Shown: piece by piece, positions 25,653-33,540 of the stretch
Position numbering within the stretch: the stretch's first letter is position 1
Layout of the letters: each line of letters opens with the position of its first letter
Source of the DNA: Herbidospora daliensis
GTDB taxonomy: Bacteria; Actinomycetota; Actinomycetes; Streptosporangiales; Streptosporangiaceae
DNA length: 64,000 bases
Assembly: GCF_001570585.1 (NCBI RefSeq)
Contig: NZ_BBXF01000003.1
Location: 593,353 to 657,352, forward strand
Direction of reading: 5' to 3'
Notes under the pieces: generated by a model
The model's database searches: none
Seen by the model: the letters and a program-made list of their open reading frames with translations, nothing else
Told to the model about the DNA's origin: nothing
Position numbers and translations under genes: made by a program

Positions 25653-26675
25653 ATGAACAACGCCCGGCTCGCCGACATCGCGGTGCAGGCGGGGGTCAGT
25701 GAGGCGACCGTGAGCCGCGTGCTCAACGGGAAGGCGGGGGTCTCCCCGTCCACCCGGCAGGCCGTCCTGACTGCCCTCGACTTCATGGGGTACGAACGCC
25801 CGCTCCGATTACGCCAGCGCAGCAACGGCCTGATCGGACTGGTCACCCCCGAGCTGGACAACCCCGTCTTCCCGGCCTTCGCCCAGGCGGTCGAGAAGGC
25901 CCTGGGCCAGCACGGCTACACCCCCGTCCTGTGCACCCAGCTGTCCGGGGGCGCCCCCGAAGACGAGTTCACCGAGATGCTCATCGACCGGGGCGTCAGC
26001 GGCATCGTCTTCATCTCCGGCCTGCACGCCGACGCCACCGCCCGCATGGACCGCTATACCCGGATGACCGACCGCGGCCTGCCGATCGTCCTGGTCGACG
26101 GCTACAACGAGGCGATCCAGGCGCCCTTCATCTCCCCGGACGACCGCCTGGCCACCCGCCTGGCCGTCCGCCACCTGGTCGACCTCGGGCACGAGCGCAT
26201 CGGGCTCGCGCTCGGCCAGCGCCGGTTCGTCCCGGCCCTGCGCAAGATCGAGGGCTTCCGGCAGGCCATGACCCACCTGCCCCGGGCCGCCGACGCCGAC
26301 GACCTGATCGAGCACAGCCTGGCCACGGTCGAGGGGGGCCAGGCGGCGGCGGGGGCGCTGTTCGACCGGGGCTGCACGGCCGTGTTCTGCGCCAGCGACC
26401 TGATGGCCCTCGGCGCGATCAGGGCCGCCCGGCAGCGCGGGCTCAACGTGCCCGGCCACGTCTCGGTGGTCGGCTTCGACGACTCCCCGCTGATCCCGTT
26501 CACCGACCCGCCGCTGACGACCGTGCGCAAGCCCATCGGCGCGATGGCCTCGGCGGCCGTGGAGACCCTGCTGGAGATCGTCGACGGCGCGCCGTCGAAG
26601 AACCTGGAGCTGATGTTCCAGCCCGAGCTGGTGGTCCGCCGCTCGACCGGCGCCAGGCACGGGAAGGGCCCGTGA
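25653..26675 (+). CDS. LacI-family transcriptional regulator
   Basis: 340 residues from the ATG at 25653, preceded by GAGG at about eight nt. The N-terminal helix-turn-helix and hinge helix are typical (ARLADIAVQAGVSEATVSRVLNGKAGVSPSTRQAVLTAL). A periplasmic-binding-like effector domain follows (IGLVTPELDNPVFPAFAQAVE, SGIVFISG, RLAVRHLVDLGHERIGLAL, VVGFDDSPLIPFTDPPLTTVRKP). LacI proteins repress sugar-uptake genes until a sugar binds. Its divergent position suggests the MsiK-type ATPase gene as target. It contains one TTA codon (25809). A strong terminator overlaps its stop codon. Confidence 0.9.
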   Translation: MNNARLADIAVQAGVSEATVSRVLNGKAGVSPSTRQAVLTALDFMGYERPLRLRQRSNGLIGLVTPELDNPVFPAFAQAVEKALGQHGYTPVLCTQLSGGAPEDEFTEMLIDRGVSGIVFISGLHADATARMDRYTRMTDRGLPIVLVDGYNEAIQAPFISPDDRLATRLAVRHLVDLGHERIGLALGQRRFVPALRKIEGFRQAMTHLPRAADADDLIEHSLATVEGGQAAAGALFDRGCTAVFCASDLMALGAIRAARQRGLNVPGHVSVVGFDDSPLIPFTDPPLTTVRKPIGAMASAAVETLLEIVDGAPSKNLELMFQPELVVRRSTGARHGKGP

Positions 26676-26700
26676 CGTCCTGGTTGGGTGTCACGGGCCC
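26666..26700 (+). terminator. Strong hairpin terminator after the LacI gene
   Basis: GGGCCCGTGAC (26666-26676) and GTCACGGGCCC (26690-26700) form a perfect 11-bp stem with a 13-nt loop. The LacI stop codon lies within the 5' arm. There is no U-run, as is common for terminators of high-GC actinobacteria. It could also end transcripts arriving from the eda side. Confidence 0.7.
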
Positions 26701-26787
26701 CGGTACCCATGGCCGTGTTTCCGGGTTGCGGACGCGGGCATGGCCGCCAGCTTCGGCCGAGGGAGGATGGCCTGGCTGACGAGGCTG

Positions 26788-27402
26788 TCAACGGAGCCTG
26801 GCGGCCTCCGCGGCGAGTTTCTCGATGAGGGCGTAGTCTCCGGCGGCCAGCGCGTCGGCGGGCGTGAGCCACGTGCCGCCGACGCAGCCGACGTTGGGCA
26901 GCGCGAGGTAGTCGGGCGCGGTCGCCAGGCGGATGCCGCCGGTGGGGCAGAAGCGCACCTCGGGCAGCGGGCCGCCCAGGGCCTTCAGGTAGCCGACGCC
27001 GCCGGCCTGCTCGGCCGGGAAGAACTTCATCTCCCGCAGGCCGCGCTCGAACAGCGCCATGACCTCGGTCGCGGTCGCCACGCCCGGCAGGAACGGCACG
27101 CCCGAGGCGGTCATCTCGTCGATCAGGGCGGCGGGGGAGCCGGGGGAGACCAGGAAGCTCGACCCCGCCTCGACGGCGGCCGCGACGTCGGCGGGGCGGC
27201 GGACCGTGCCCGCGCCCACGACCGCTCCCTCGACCTCGGCGGCGATCCGGCGGATCGACTCCAGCCCGGCCTCGGTCCGCAGGGTGACCTCGATGACCGG
27301 CAGCCCGCCGGCCACCAGGGCGCGGGCCATCGGCACGGCGGTGTCGACGTCGTCGATCACGACGACGGGCACCACGGGGGCGAGGTCGAGGAGGGAACTC
27401 AT
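26788..27402 (-). CDS. eda: KDPG (2-keto-3-deoxy-6-phosphogluconate) aldolase
   Basis: 204 residues, usual size for the family. It is a class I aldolase splitting KDPG into pyruvate and glyceraldehyde 3-phosphate. The catalytic Glu lies in [14 protein letters not shown]. The Schiff-base Lys lies in [10 protein letters not shown], and the phosphate-binding loops are VGAGTV, VSPG and CPTGGI. The ATG at 27402 overlaps the stop of glk by 4 nt (ATGA), so it is the translationally coupled last gene of edd-glk-eda. Together these supply a complete Entner-Doudoroff branch from glucose and 6-phosphogluconate. A shorter, unconnected role in hydroxyglutarate metabolism is known for homologues. Confidence 0.94.
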   Translation of the reverse strand: MSSLLDLAPVVPVVVIDDVDTAVPMARALVAGGLPVIEVTLRTEAGLESIRRIAAEVEGAVVGAGTVRRPADVAAAVEAGSSFLVSPGSPAALIDEMTASGVPFLPGVATATEVMALFERGLREMKFFPAEQAGGVGYLKALGGPLPEVRFCPTGGIRLATAPDYLALPNVGCVGGTWLTPADALAAGDYALIEKLAAEAARLR

Positions 27403-28358
27403 ACGTACTCCACACTAGTGGCCCGCTGCTGGAGCCAGGCGGCCGCACCCGTCAGAGCGGGCTGCTCGGCGACGATCAGCGAGGTGGCGATGGCGGTCAG
27501 ATAGTCGGACAGGGCCGGACCGGTCAGTTCGAACCGGGACCGGAAGTCGCTGCCGCGGACGCGGTCGACGATCCGGGGCAGCACCCCGCCGCCGAGGTAG
27601 ACGCCGCCGCGCGCGCCCAGCGTGAGCGCGACGTTGCCGGCGAACCCGCCCAGCAGGGCGAGGAACACCTCGACGGTCTCGTGGCACAGGTCGTCGTCGC
27701 CCGCCACGATCTCCGAGGCGCTCTTGCGGGTGGTCTTGATGCCGCGGACCAGAGCGAGGCCCCGGTGCAGCCGGGGCAGGCCCGAGCCCGAGAGCAGGTG
27801 CTCGGCGTCGACGTAGGGCAGGCCGTCGGCGCGCAGCGCCTTGACGATCTCGAACTCCAGGTCGGTCACCGCCGGGACGGACACGTGCCCGCCCTCGCCC
27901 GGCACCGGCACCCAGCCGTCGCCGGCCGGCACCAGGCCGGCCACGCCCAGCCCCGTGCCGGGCCCGAGCACCGCCTTCACCATCCCGGCCGCCGGCGCCG
28001 GGCCGCCCAGCGCCACCAGGTCGTCGCCCGCCAGGTGGGGCAGCGAGATCGCCAGCGCCTCGAAGTCGTTCAGCACGTGCGACTGCGGGATGCCGAGGCC
28101 CGTCACCGAGCCCGACCACGAACCGTTGGTCAGTGTGTAGTGGTCACCCTTGACCGGCCCGGCGATCGCCACGCAGGCCGCGCCCGGCCGCACGCCGTCG
28201 GCGTGGTCGGCCAGATACGCGGATATCGCGTCGGGCAACGTCGGGTGTTCCGCCACGTTGAGGACGGCCACCGCCTCGGGCACCGCGCCCGGCCCGGAGA
28301 CGATTCCAAAACGTGCATTGGTGCCGCCGATGTCGGCGACGAGCCAGGGGTAGCTCAC
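27399..28358 (-). CDS. glk: Glucokinase
   Basis: 319 residues from the GTG at 28358. ATP-dependent phosphorylation of glucose to glucose 6-phosphate in the cytoplasm. It is of the proteobacterial Glk type (PF02685) rather than the ROK type common in actinobacteria. Motifs: [13 protein letters not shown] (phosphate loop), [15 protein letters not shown] with the catalytic Asp, [13 protein letters not shown], and GEGGHVSVP. It starts directly after the edd stop (no gap) and overlaps eda by 4 nt, so the three genes form one unit. It supplies the pathway entry reaction, while glucose-6-phosphate dehydrogenase and lactonase must be elsewhere. Confidence 0.92.
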   Translation of the reverse strand: MSYPWLVADIGGTNARFGIVSGPGAVPEAVAVLNVAEHPTLPDAISAYLADHADGVRPGAACVAIAGPVKGDHYTLTNGSWSGSVTGLGIPQSHVLNDFEALAISLPHLAGDDLVALGGPAPAAGMVKAVLGPGTGLGVAGLVPAGDGWVPVPGEGGHVSVPAVTDLEFEIVKALRADGLPYVDAEHLLSGSGLPRLHRGLALVRGIKTTRKSASEIVAGDDDLCHETVEVFLALLGGFAGNVALTLGARGGVYLGGGVLPRIVDRVRGSDFRSRFELTGPALSDYLTAIATSLIVAEQPALTGAAAWLQQRATSVEYV

Positions 28359-30182
28359 TTAGAACCCTCCGAAGATGCTGGCACCGCGTTCCGCGGGTCC
28401 AACCGTACGACGGAAGGCGGCAAAAAGCTCGCGTCCGGTTCCCACCCATTTGTCATCAGGTTTCGCGGCGCCGTCGGGGGTCCGGGCGCTCAGGTCGGCC
28501 AGCACGTCGAGCGTCCCGGCGGTCGAGTCGAGCCTGATCGGGTCGCCGTCCCTGATCAGCGCGATCGCGCCGCCGTCGGCCGCCTCGGGCGACAGGTGGA
28601 TCGCGGCGGGCACCTTGCCCGACGCGCCCGACATACGGCCGTCTGTAACGATTGCGACCTTCTGTCCTCGGTCGAGCAGCACGGCCAGCGGCGGGGTCAG
28701 CTTGTGCAGCTCCGGCATGCCGTTGGCGCTCGGCCCCTGGTAGCGCACGACCGCGACGAAGTCCTGTCCGTCGAGCTCACCGGCCTCGAACGCGCGCAGC
28801 AGGTCGAGCTGGTCGTCGAACACCTTCGCCGGCGCCTCGATCACCAGGTGCTCGGGCTTGACCGCCGACACCTTCGACACCGCCCGGCCCAGGTTGCCGC
28901 CGACCATGTGGATGCCGCCGTCGGGCGAGAAAGGTTCATCGGCGGGGCGCAGCACCGACAGGTCGCCGCTGCCTTCGGCGCGCTCGGTCCAGACGAGCTC
29001 TCCCTCCTTCAGCTCCGGCGCCGACCGGTAGAGGCCGAGCCCCCGCCCGGCCACCGTCAGCACGTCGTCGTGCAGCAGCCCGGCGTCCAGCAGCGTGCCG
29101 ATGAACACCTGCATGCCGCCTGCGGCGTGGAAGTGGTTCACGTCGGCTTCGCCGTTGGGGTACATCCGGGTCAGCAGCGGCACGACCTTCGACAACGCCG
29201 CCATGTCGTCCCAGGTCAGCGTGATGCCGGCGGCGTTAGCCATGGCGACCAGGTGCATGGTGTGGTTGGTCGAGCCGCCCGAGGCCAGCAGCGCGACGAC
29301 GGCGTTCACGATCGCCTTCTCGTCGACGACGTGGCCGATCGGGGTGTACTCGTCGCCGTGCGCGGTCAGCTCCACCACACGCTTGGCGGCTGCGGCCGTC
29401 AGCGCGTGGCGCAGCTCGGTGCGCGGGTTGACGAAGGTCGAGCCCGGCAGGTGCAGGCCCATGACCTCCATCAGCAGCTGGTTGGAGTTGGCGGTGCCGT
29501 AGAAGGTGCAGGTGCCGGGGGAGTGGTAGCTGTCGGCCTCGGCGTCGAGCATCTCCGCGCGGCCGATCTTGCCCTCGGCGAACTTCTGCCGGGCCCGCGC
29601 CTTCACCTTGTTCGGCAGCCCCGACGTCATCGGCCCGGCCGGCACGAACATCGCCGGCAGGTGCCCGAACCGCAGCGCCCCGATGAACAGCCCCGGCACG
29701 ATCTTGTCGCAGACCCCGAGCAGCAGCGAGGCGTCGAACATGTCGTGCGAGAGCGCGATGGCCGTCGACATGGCGATGACGTCGCGGCTGTAGAGGGACA
29801 ACTCCATGCCCGCGCGGCCCTGGGTGACCCCGTCGCACATGGCCGGCACCCCGCCGGCCACCTGCGCGACACCCCCGGCCGCCCGGACCGCCTTCTTGAG
29901 TTCCGGCGGGTAGCTCTCGTACGGCTGGTGCGCCGAGAGCATGTCGTTGTACGACGTCACGATCGCCACGCCCGGCCGGGTGGACGCCCGCAGCAGCGGC
30001 TTGTCGTCACCGGCGGCGGCGAACCCGTGCGCCAGGTTGGCGCAGCCCAGATGGCCCCGTGCGGGCCCCCGTCGACGCAGCTCGGCCGCGTCGGCGTCCA
30101 CACGGGACAGGTAGGCGGTGCGGGACTCCCGGCTGCGATCGGCGATGCGTTGGGTGACCTCGGCCACGGCCGGGTGTGTCAT
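28359..30182 (-). CDS. edd: 6-phosphogluconate dehydratase
   Basis: 607 residues, normal length. An iron-sulphur dehydratase of the IlvD/Edd family making KDPG from 6-phosphogluconate. Recognisable: [27 protein letters not shown] (cluster Cys), [11 protein letters not shown] (cluster Cys), [15 protein letters not shown] (cluster Cys), and [17 protein letters not shown] near the C-terminus. [14 protein letters not shown] is diagnostic for Edd over IlvD. First gene of the edd-glk-eda operon, preceded by GAGGAGGGG six nt before the ATG at 30182. It diverges from a ROK regulator that probably controls it through the shared 112-bp promoter. Confidence 0.95.
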   Translation of the reverse strand: MTHPAVAEVTQRIADRSRESRTAYLSRVDADAAELRRRGPARGHLGCANLAHGFAAAGDDKPLLRASTRPGVAIVTSYNDMLSAHQPYESYPPELKKAVRAAGGVAQVAGGVPAMCDGVTQGRAGMELSLYSRDVIAMSTAIALSHDMFDASLLLGVCDKIVPGLFIGALRFGHLPAMFVPAGPMTSGLPNKVKARARQKFAEGKIGRAEMLDAEADSYHSPGTCTFYGTANSNQLLMEVMGLHLPGSTFVNPRTELRHALTAAAAKRVVELTAHGDEYTPIGHVVDEKAIVNAVVALLASGGSTNHTMHLVAMANAAGITLTWDDMAALSKVVPLLTRMYPNGEADVNHFHAAGGMQVFIGTLLDAGLLHDDVLTVAGRGLGLYRSAPELKEGELVWTERAEGSGDLSVLRPADEPFSPDGGIHMVGGNLGRAVSKVSAVKPEHLVIEAPAKVFDDQLDLLRAFEAGELDGQDFVAVVRYQGPSANGMPELHKLTPPLAVLLDRGQKVAIVTDGRMSGASGKVPAAIHLSPEAADGGAIALIRDGDPIRLDSTAGTLDVLADLSARTPDGAAKPDDKWVGTGRELFAAFRRTVGPAERGASIFGGF

Positions 30183-30234
30183 GACGTCCCCTCCTCAATA
30201 CGGACAAGGGGGACATTAGCCCGAACCTTAGGTA

Positions 30235-30275
30235 TTCATCAAGCCGACTTTTGTAACTTAGAATGAATAAGTCGG
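30235..30275 (+). promoter_or_regulatory. ROK gene promoter with overlapping operator
   Basis: A plus-strand -10 (TAGAAT, 30259-30264) lies 18 bp after a weak -35 (TTCATC, 30235-30240). The -10 is enclosed by an inverted repeat ACTTA (30256-30260) / TAAGT (30268-30272), and a wider dyad CCGACTT (30244-30250) / AAGTCGG (30269-30275) surrounds it. A repressor bound here would block the regulator's own promoter and could reach the divergent edd operon. A TTGACC on the minus strand (30289-30284) may belong to the edd promoter. The ROK protein is the obvious candidate binder. Confidence 0.5.
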
Positions 30276-30294
30276 TGAACTTCGGTCAACCACT

Positions 30295-31449
30295 ATGCTT
30301 GAGGCGATGCCACGTATGTCACGGATTGCCACCACCGGTGAGGTGCTCCAGCTGATCCGCGGCGGAGAGGCGACGACCCGCGCCGAGATCGGCCGCGTCA
30401 CCGCGCTCTCCCGCCCCGCGGTCACCCACCGCGTCAACGAGCTGCTGCAACGCGGCCTCGTCGTGGAGGACGCCGAAGGCCCGTCGACCGGCGGCCGGCC
30501 CCCCGTGCGGCTGCGCTTCAACGCCTCGGGCGGCGTCGTGGCCGTGGCCTCCCTGGGCGCCAGCCGCACCCAGATCGCCCTGTGCGACCTGGCCGGCGAT
30601 GTGATCGAACGCACAGACCTGGTGATCGACGTCGAGTCGGGCCCCGACGCCGTCCTCGGCCTCGTGATGGACACGTGGGAGAAACTGCTGGAGGGCCGGG
30701 GCCCTCTCGCGGGCGTCGGCCTGGGCGTGCCCGCCACCGTCGAATACGCCCGGGGCCGCACCGAGTCGGCCCGCGTGATGGCCTCGTGGACGGGCGTCGA
30801 GATCCCGCCCCGCATCGCCAAACGCTTCCCCGTCCCGGTCCTGGTCGACAACGACGTGAACGTCATCGCGATGGGCGAACACCGCGGCGTCTACCCCGAC
30901 CAGGACGACCTGCTGTTCGTGAAGGTCTCCACCCGCATAGGAGCCGGCGTCGTCTCCAGCGGCACCGTCATGCGCGGCGCCCTCGGCGCGGCCGGCGAGA
31001 TCGGCCACATCCCGGTCCGCGACGGCGGCGGCGTGTTGTGCCGCTGCGGCAACCTCGACTGCGTCGACTCGGTCGCCAGCGGCACCGCGATCCTGCGCAC
31101 CCTCCGCGAACGCGGCCGCGACGTCGAGACCCTCGCCGACGTGACCGTCCTGGTCCGCCAGGGCGACGCCGAGACGATGGCCGTGGTCCGCCAGGCCGGC
31201 CGCTGGCTCGGCGAGGTCATCGCCAGCGCGGTCAACCTGCTCAACCCGTCGGTGGTGGTGCTCGGCGGCGACGTGGCGGAGATGTTCCAGCCGCTCGTCT
31301 CGGGCGTGCGCGAGGTCGTCTACCAGCGCTCCACCCAGCTCGCCACCCGCAGCCTCCGCATCGAACGCAGCCGCCTGGGCCCGGGAGCGGGCATCACCGG
31401 CTGCGCCCTCCTGGTGATCGACCGCATCCTCGACCCCGACGCGATCTGA
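30295..31449 (+). CDS. ROK-family transcriptional regulator
   Basis: 384 residues counted from the ATG at 30295. Starts at 30307 and 30316 are equally possible, since the only GAGG lies at 30301-30304. An N-terminal winged helix (GEATTRAEIGRVTALSRPAVTHRVNELLQRGLV) is joined to a sugar-kinase-like ROK domain (GVGLGVPATV, VLVDNDVNVIAMGEH, GAAGEIGHIPV). The ROK zinc motif is CRCGNLDC. The kinase-like motif IGAGVVSSGT is present, but transcription factors of this family usually sense sugars rather than phosphorylate them. Divergent from edd-glk-eda, so a glucose- or gluconate-responsive regulator of that operon is likely. Confidence 0.88.
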   Translation: MLEAMPRMSRIATTGEVLQLIRGGEATTRAEIGRVTALSRPAVTHRVNELLQRGLVVEDAEGPSTGGRPPVRLRFNASGGVVAVASLGASRTQIALCDLAGDVIERTDLVIDVESGPDAVLGLVMDTWEKLLEGRGPLAGVGLGVPATVEYARGRTESARVMASWTGVEIPPRIAKRFPVPVLVDNDVNVIAMGEHRGVYPDQDDLLFVKVSTRIGAGVVSSGTVMRGALGAAGEIGHIPVRDGGGVLCRCGNLDCVDSVASGTAILRTLRERGRDVETLADVTVLVRQGDAETMAVVRQAGRWLGEVIASAVNLLNPSVVVLGGDVAEMFQPLVSGVREVVYQRSTQLATRSLRIERSRLGPGAGITGCALLVIDRILDPDAI

Positions 31450-31478
31450 CGGGGGGACGACCCCCCGAACCCCCCGCT

Positions 31479-31501
31479 GTGAGGGGGCTGCGCCCCCTCA
31501 C
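31479..31501 (+). terminator. Hairpin terminator after the ROK gene
   Basis: GTGAGGGGGC (31479-31488) and GCCCCCTCAC (31492-31501) form a perfect 10-bp stem on a 3-nt loop. A GGGGGG/CCCCCC hairpin precedes it at 31451-31466. The rest of the 31.45-31.87 kb gap is GC-rich, shows no supportable gene and includes the dispersed repeat at 31637. Confidence 0.65.
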
Positions 31502-31636
31502 GCTCCCCCCGGCCCGCTTCGCGGTCCCGGCCGTCGCATTCGCTCCGGAGGTCGCTGCCGCTCCCGGGCGAAGGGCTCCGCCCCTCGCACTCCCTGGAAA
31601 GCCTCGCTCCGCTCGGACGGCTGCTCGCTCCGCTCG

Positions 31637-31678
31637 AAATCCTTTTTCCGTTACGGCTCCGCCCGGCCGGCCACCCGA
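31637..31678. repeat. Dispersed repeat, copy 2
   Basis: Matches 8831-8872 with two mismatches over 42 bp and the same orientation. The sequence just upstream (31600-31636) is also internally repetitive, with GCTCGCTCCGCTCG-like motifs. It lies about 190 bp after the ROK stop codon. Confidence 0.7.
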
Positions 31679-31869
31679 CCCCCTGCCGCCACCCGATCTC
31701 TCAGCGTGGCGGGTGAGATCATCCTCCCCATCTGAAACATCCGAACTCGGGCGGAATGTGATCAAATTCGGGGTGCCGATCCCCTCCCACGGTTCGCGGG
31801 GCCCGCGTGTCGGGGCCTGGCGGCGGGCCTCTGCGGGGCGGGGAACCCCTCCACGCACAGGAGTACCGT

Positions 31870-32691
31870 TTGACCACTCCCGAGAGTCTCCCCGACTTCC
31901 CCGACGGGCTTCCCGCCGGGATCGACACCACGACCACCAGCGCGGCGCGGATCTACGACTACCTGCGCGGGGGCACGAACAACTTCGAGGTCGACCGTCA
32001 GGCCGCCGAGGTGTTCAAGCAGCGTTTCCCCGAGGCGATGCCGTCGGTGCGGGCGACCGTCCAGTTCCTCAAGCGGGTGGTGCCGTTCCTGGCCGACCAG
32101 GGGGTCGCCCGGTTCCTCGACATCGGCGCGGGTCTGCCCACCGACGACAACGTGCACGAGATCGCCCAGCGGCGCCGGCCGGACGCCCGCGTCGTCTACG
32201 TCGACAACGATCCCATGGCCGTCGCCATGGCCGCGACGATGCTGAGCGACAACCCGCTGACCCGCTACGTCCGGGGCGACTTCCGGCGGCCGCAGGAGAT
32301 CCTCGCCGACCCCGCCGTCCGGGAGCTGCTGGAGCCCGGCGAGCCGGTCGCGCTGATGCTGGTGGCGCTGCTCCACTTCGTCCCCGACCACGAGAAGCCC
32401 GCCGAGGCGATGCGCACGCTCGTCGACGCCCTGCCGCCGGGCAGCTACGTGGCCCTGTCGCACGCGTGCACCGACGGCTTCGACGCGACCGCCCTCGACG
32501 GCATCGCCGACGCCAACCAGGCGCTCACCGCGCCGTTCATCCTGCGGCCGAGCGACGAGGTCGCCGCCATGTTCGAGGGCCTGGAGCTGGTGCCGCCGGG
32601 GCTGGTGCAGTGCGGCCGGTGGACGGTGAACGGCGAGGAACCGAACCATCTGAACTCCCGCATCCTCGGCGGGGTCGCGGTCAAGCCCTGA
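31870..32691 (+). CDS. SAM-dependent methyltransferase, PF04672 family
   Basis: 273 residues. The start is taken as the TTG at 31870, six nt after AGGAG; a GTG at 31807 has no ribosome site. Typical family features: TTTSAARIYDYLRGGTNNFEVDR at the N-terminus, the SAM-binding FLDIGAGLPTDDNVHEIAQ, VVYVDNDPMAV and YVRGDFRRPQEIL, then VALMLVALLHFVPDHEKPAEAM. The family is abundant in actinobacteria and mostly uncharacterised. A few members act in secondary metabolism. A second, more divergent copy follows 58 bp downstream. Substrate unknown. Confidence 0.88.
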   Translation: MTTPESLPDFPDGLPAGIDTTTTSAARIYDYLRGGTNNFEVDRQAAEVFKQRFPEAMPSVRATVQFLKRVVPFLADQGVARFLDIGAGLPTDDNVHEIAQRRRPDARVVYVDNDPMAVAMAATMLSDNPLTRYVRGDFRRPQEILADPAVRELLEPGEPVALMLVALLHFVPDHEKPAEAMRTLVDALPPGSYVALSHACTDGFDATALDGIADANQALTAPFILRPSDEVAAMFEGLELVPPGLVQCGRWTVNGEEPNHLNSRILGGVAVKP

Positions 32692-32708
32692 TCCGCGGTT
32701 TCGCGCGA

Positions 32709-32730
32709 CCCTCCGGCGAAGGCCGGAGGG
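32709..32730 (+). terminator. Hairpin between the two methyltransferase genes
   Basis: CCCTCCGGC (32709-32717) and GCCGGAGGG (32722-32730) pair perfectly around a 4-nt loop, followed by GTTTC. It lies 18 bp after one stop codon and 19 bp before the next start. It may attenuate rather than fully stop transcription into the second gene. Confidence 0.55.
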
Positions 32731-32749
32731 GTTTCGACTTAGGAGCCCC

Positions 32750-33535
32750 GTGGAAAAGCCCGACGGCGACCGCGCGCCCTCATTGGCGCACGTCTACCTC
32801 CACCTGGTCGGATCGGAGCGGGAACGGCCGCAGGACCGCAGGGCGGCCGACGAGGTGGCCGCCGCCGCGCCCGCGCTGGTCGACCTCGCCCGGCAGAGCA
32901 CCCGGTTCCTCATGGAGGCCGTCGCCTACTGCGCCCGGCAGGGCGTCGACCAGTTCCTCGACATCGGGTCGGGCACGCCCGGCAGCCCTCCCGTCCACGA
33001 GGCGGCGCACGCCGTGAACCCGGCCGCCCGCATCGTGTACGTCGACAGCGACCCGGGCGCCCCCAGCCGGGTGCCTCCCCGGCACTTCGACGCCACCCGG
33101 CGGGTGTGGCAGATCAAGGCCGCGGCCGGCGACACCGAGGGCATCCTGTCGCACGGCACCGTCATCCGGGTCCTCGACCTGACCCGCCCGGTCGCCGTCC
33201 TGTGGACCTCGACCATGTCGCTGATCCCCGACCACGACGACCCGGTCGGCATCGCCCGGGCGATGATGGAGGAGATGCCGTCCGGCAGCCACATGGTGAT
33301 GTCCCACGTCACCTCCGACGGCGCCGACCCGGAGATGCTGGCGTACGTGCACCGCCGGAACCCGCTGTTCCACCGGCCGCTGCAGCTGCGGCGACGCCAC
33401 CAGATCGTGTCGTTCTTCGACGGCCTCGACCTGGTCGGGCCCGGCCTGGTGCCGGTGACCGACTGGCCGGCCCCGGCCGACCCGCCGGTCGTGCTGCCGC
33501 TCTCGGGGTACGCCGCGGTCGGCCGCAAACCCTGA
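32750..33535 (+). CDS. Divergent PF04672-type methyltransferase paralogue
   Basis: 261 residues from the GTG at 32750, AGGAG four nt upstream. It shares the family scaffold (AHVYLHLVGSERERPQDRRAADE, FLDIGSGTPG, VYVDSDPGAPSR, VAVLWTSTMSLIPDHDDP). The segment after the first glycine loop differs from the paralogue: SPPVHEAAHA replaces the usual TxDNxHE, and the second SAM-contact region is shortened (RHFDATRRVWQI). The YLRGG of the N-terminus reads YLHLVG. SAM binding may be altered or lost. It probably arose by duplication of the gene just upstream. Tail to tail with the SARP regulator, 5 bp apart. Confidence 0.78.
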   Translation: MEKPDGDRAPSLAHVYLHLVGSERERPQDRRAADEVAAAAPALVDLARQSTRFLMEAVAYCARQGVDQFLDIGSGTPGSPPVHEAAHAVNPAARIVYVDSDPGAPSRVPPRHFDATRRVWQIKAAAGDTEGILSHGTVIRVLDLTRPVAVLWTSTMSLIPDHDDPVGIARAMMEEMPSGSHMVMSHVTSDGADPEMLAYVHRRNPLFHRPLQLRRRHQIVSFFDGLDLVGPGLVPVTDWPAPADPPVVLPLSGYAAVGRKP

Positions 33536-33540
33536 CCGCG

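Noticed and set aside
28359-30182. Dihydroxy-acid dehydratase (ilvD)
   Set aside because: The 607-residue length, the Edd-specific [14 protein letters not shown] segment and the coupling to glk and eda identify edd.
31450-31806. Coding gene in the GC-rich gap after the ROK gene
   Set aside because: Open frames exist but are simple-sequence. The region holds two hairpins and the dispersed repeat, and no start has a ribosome site.
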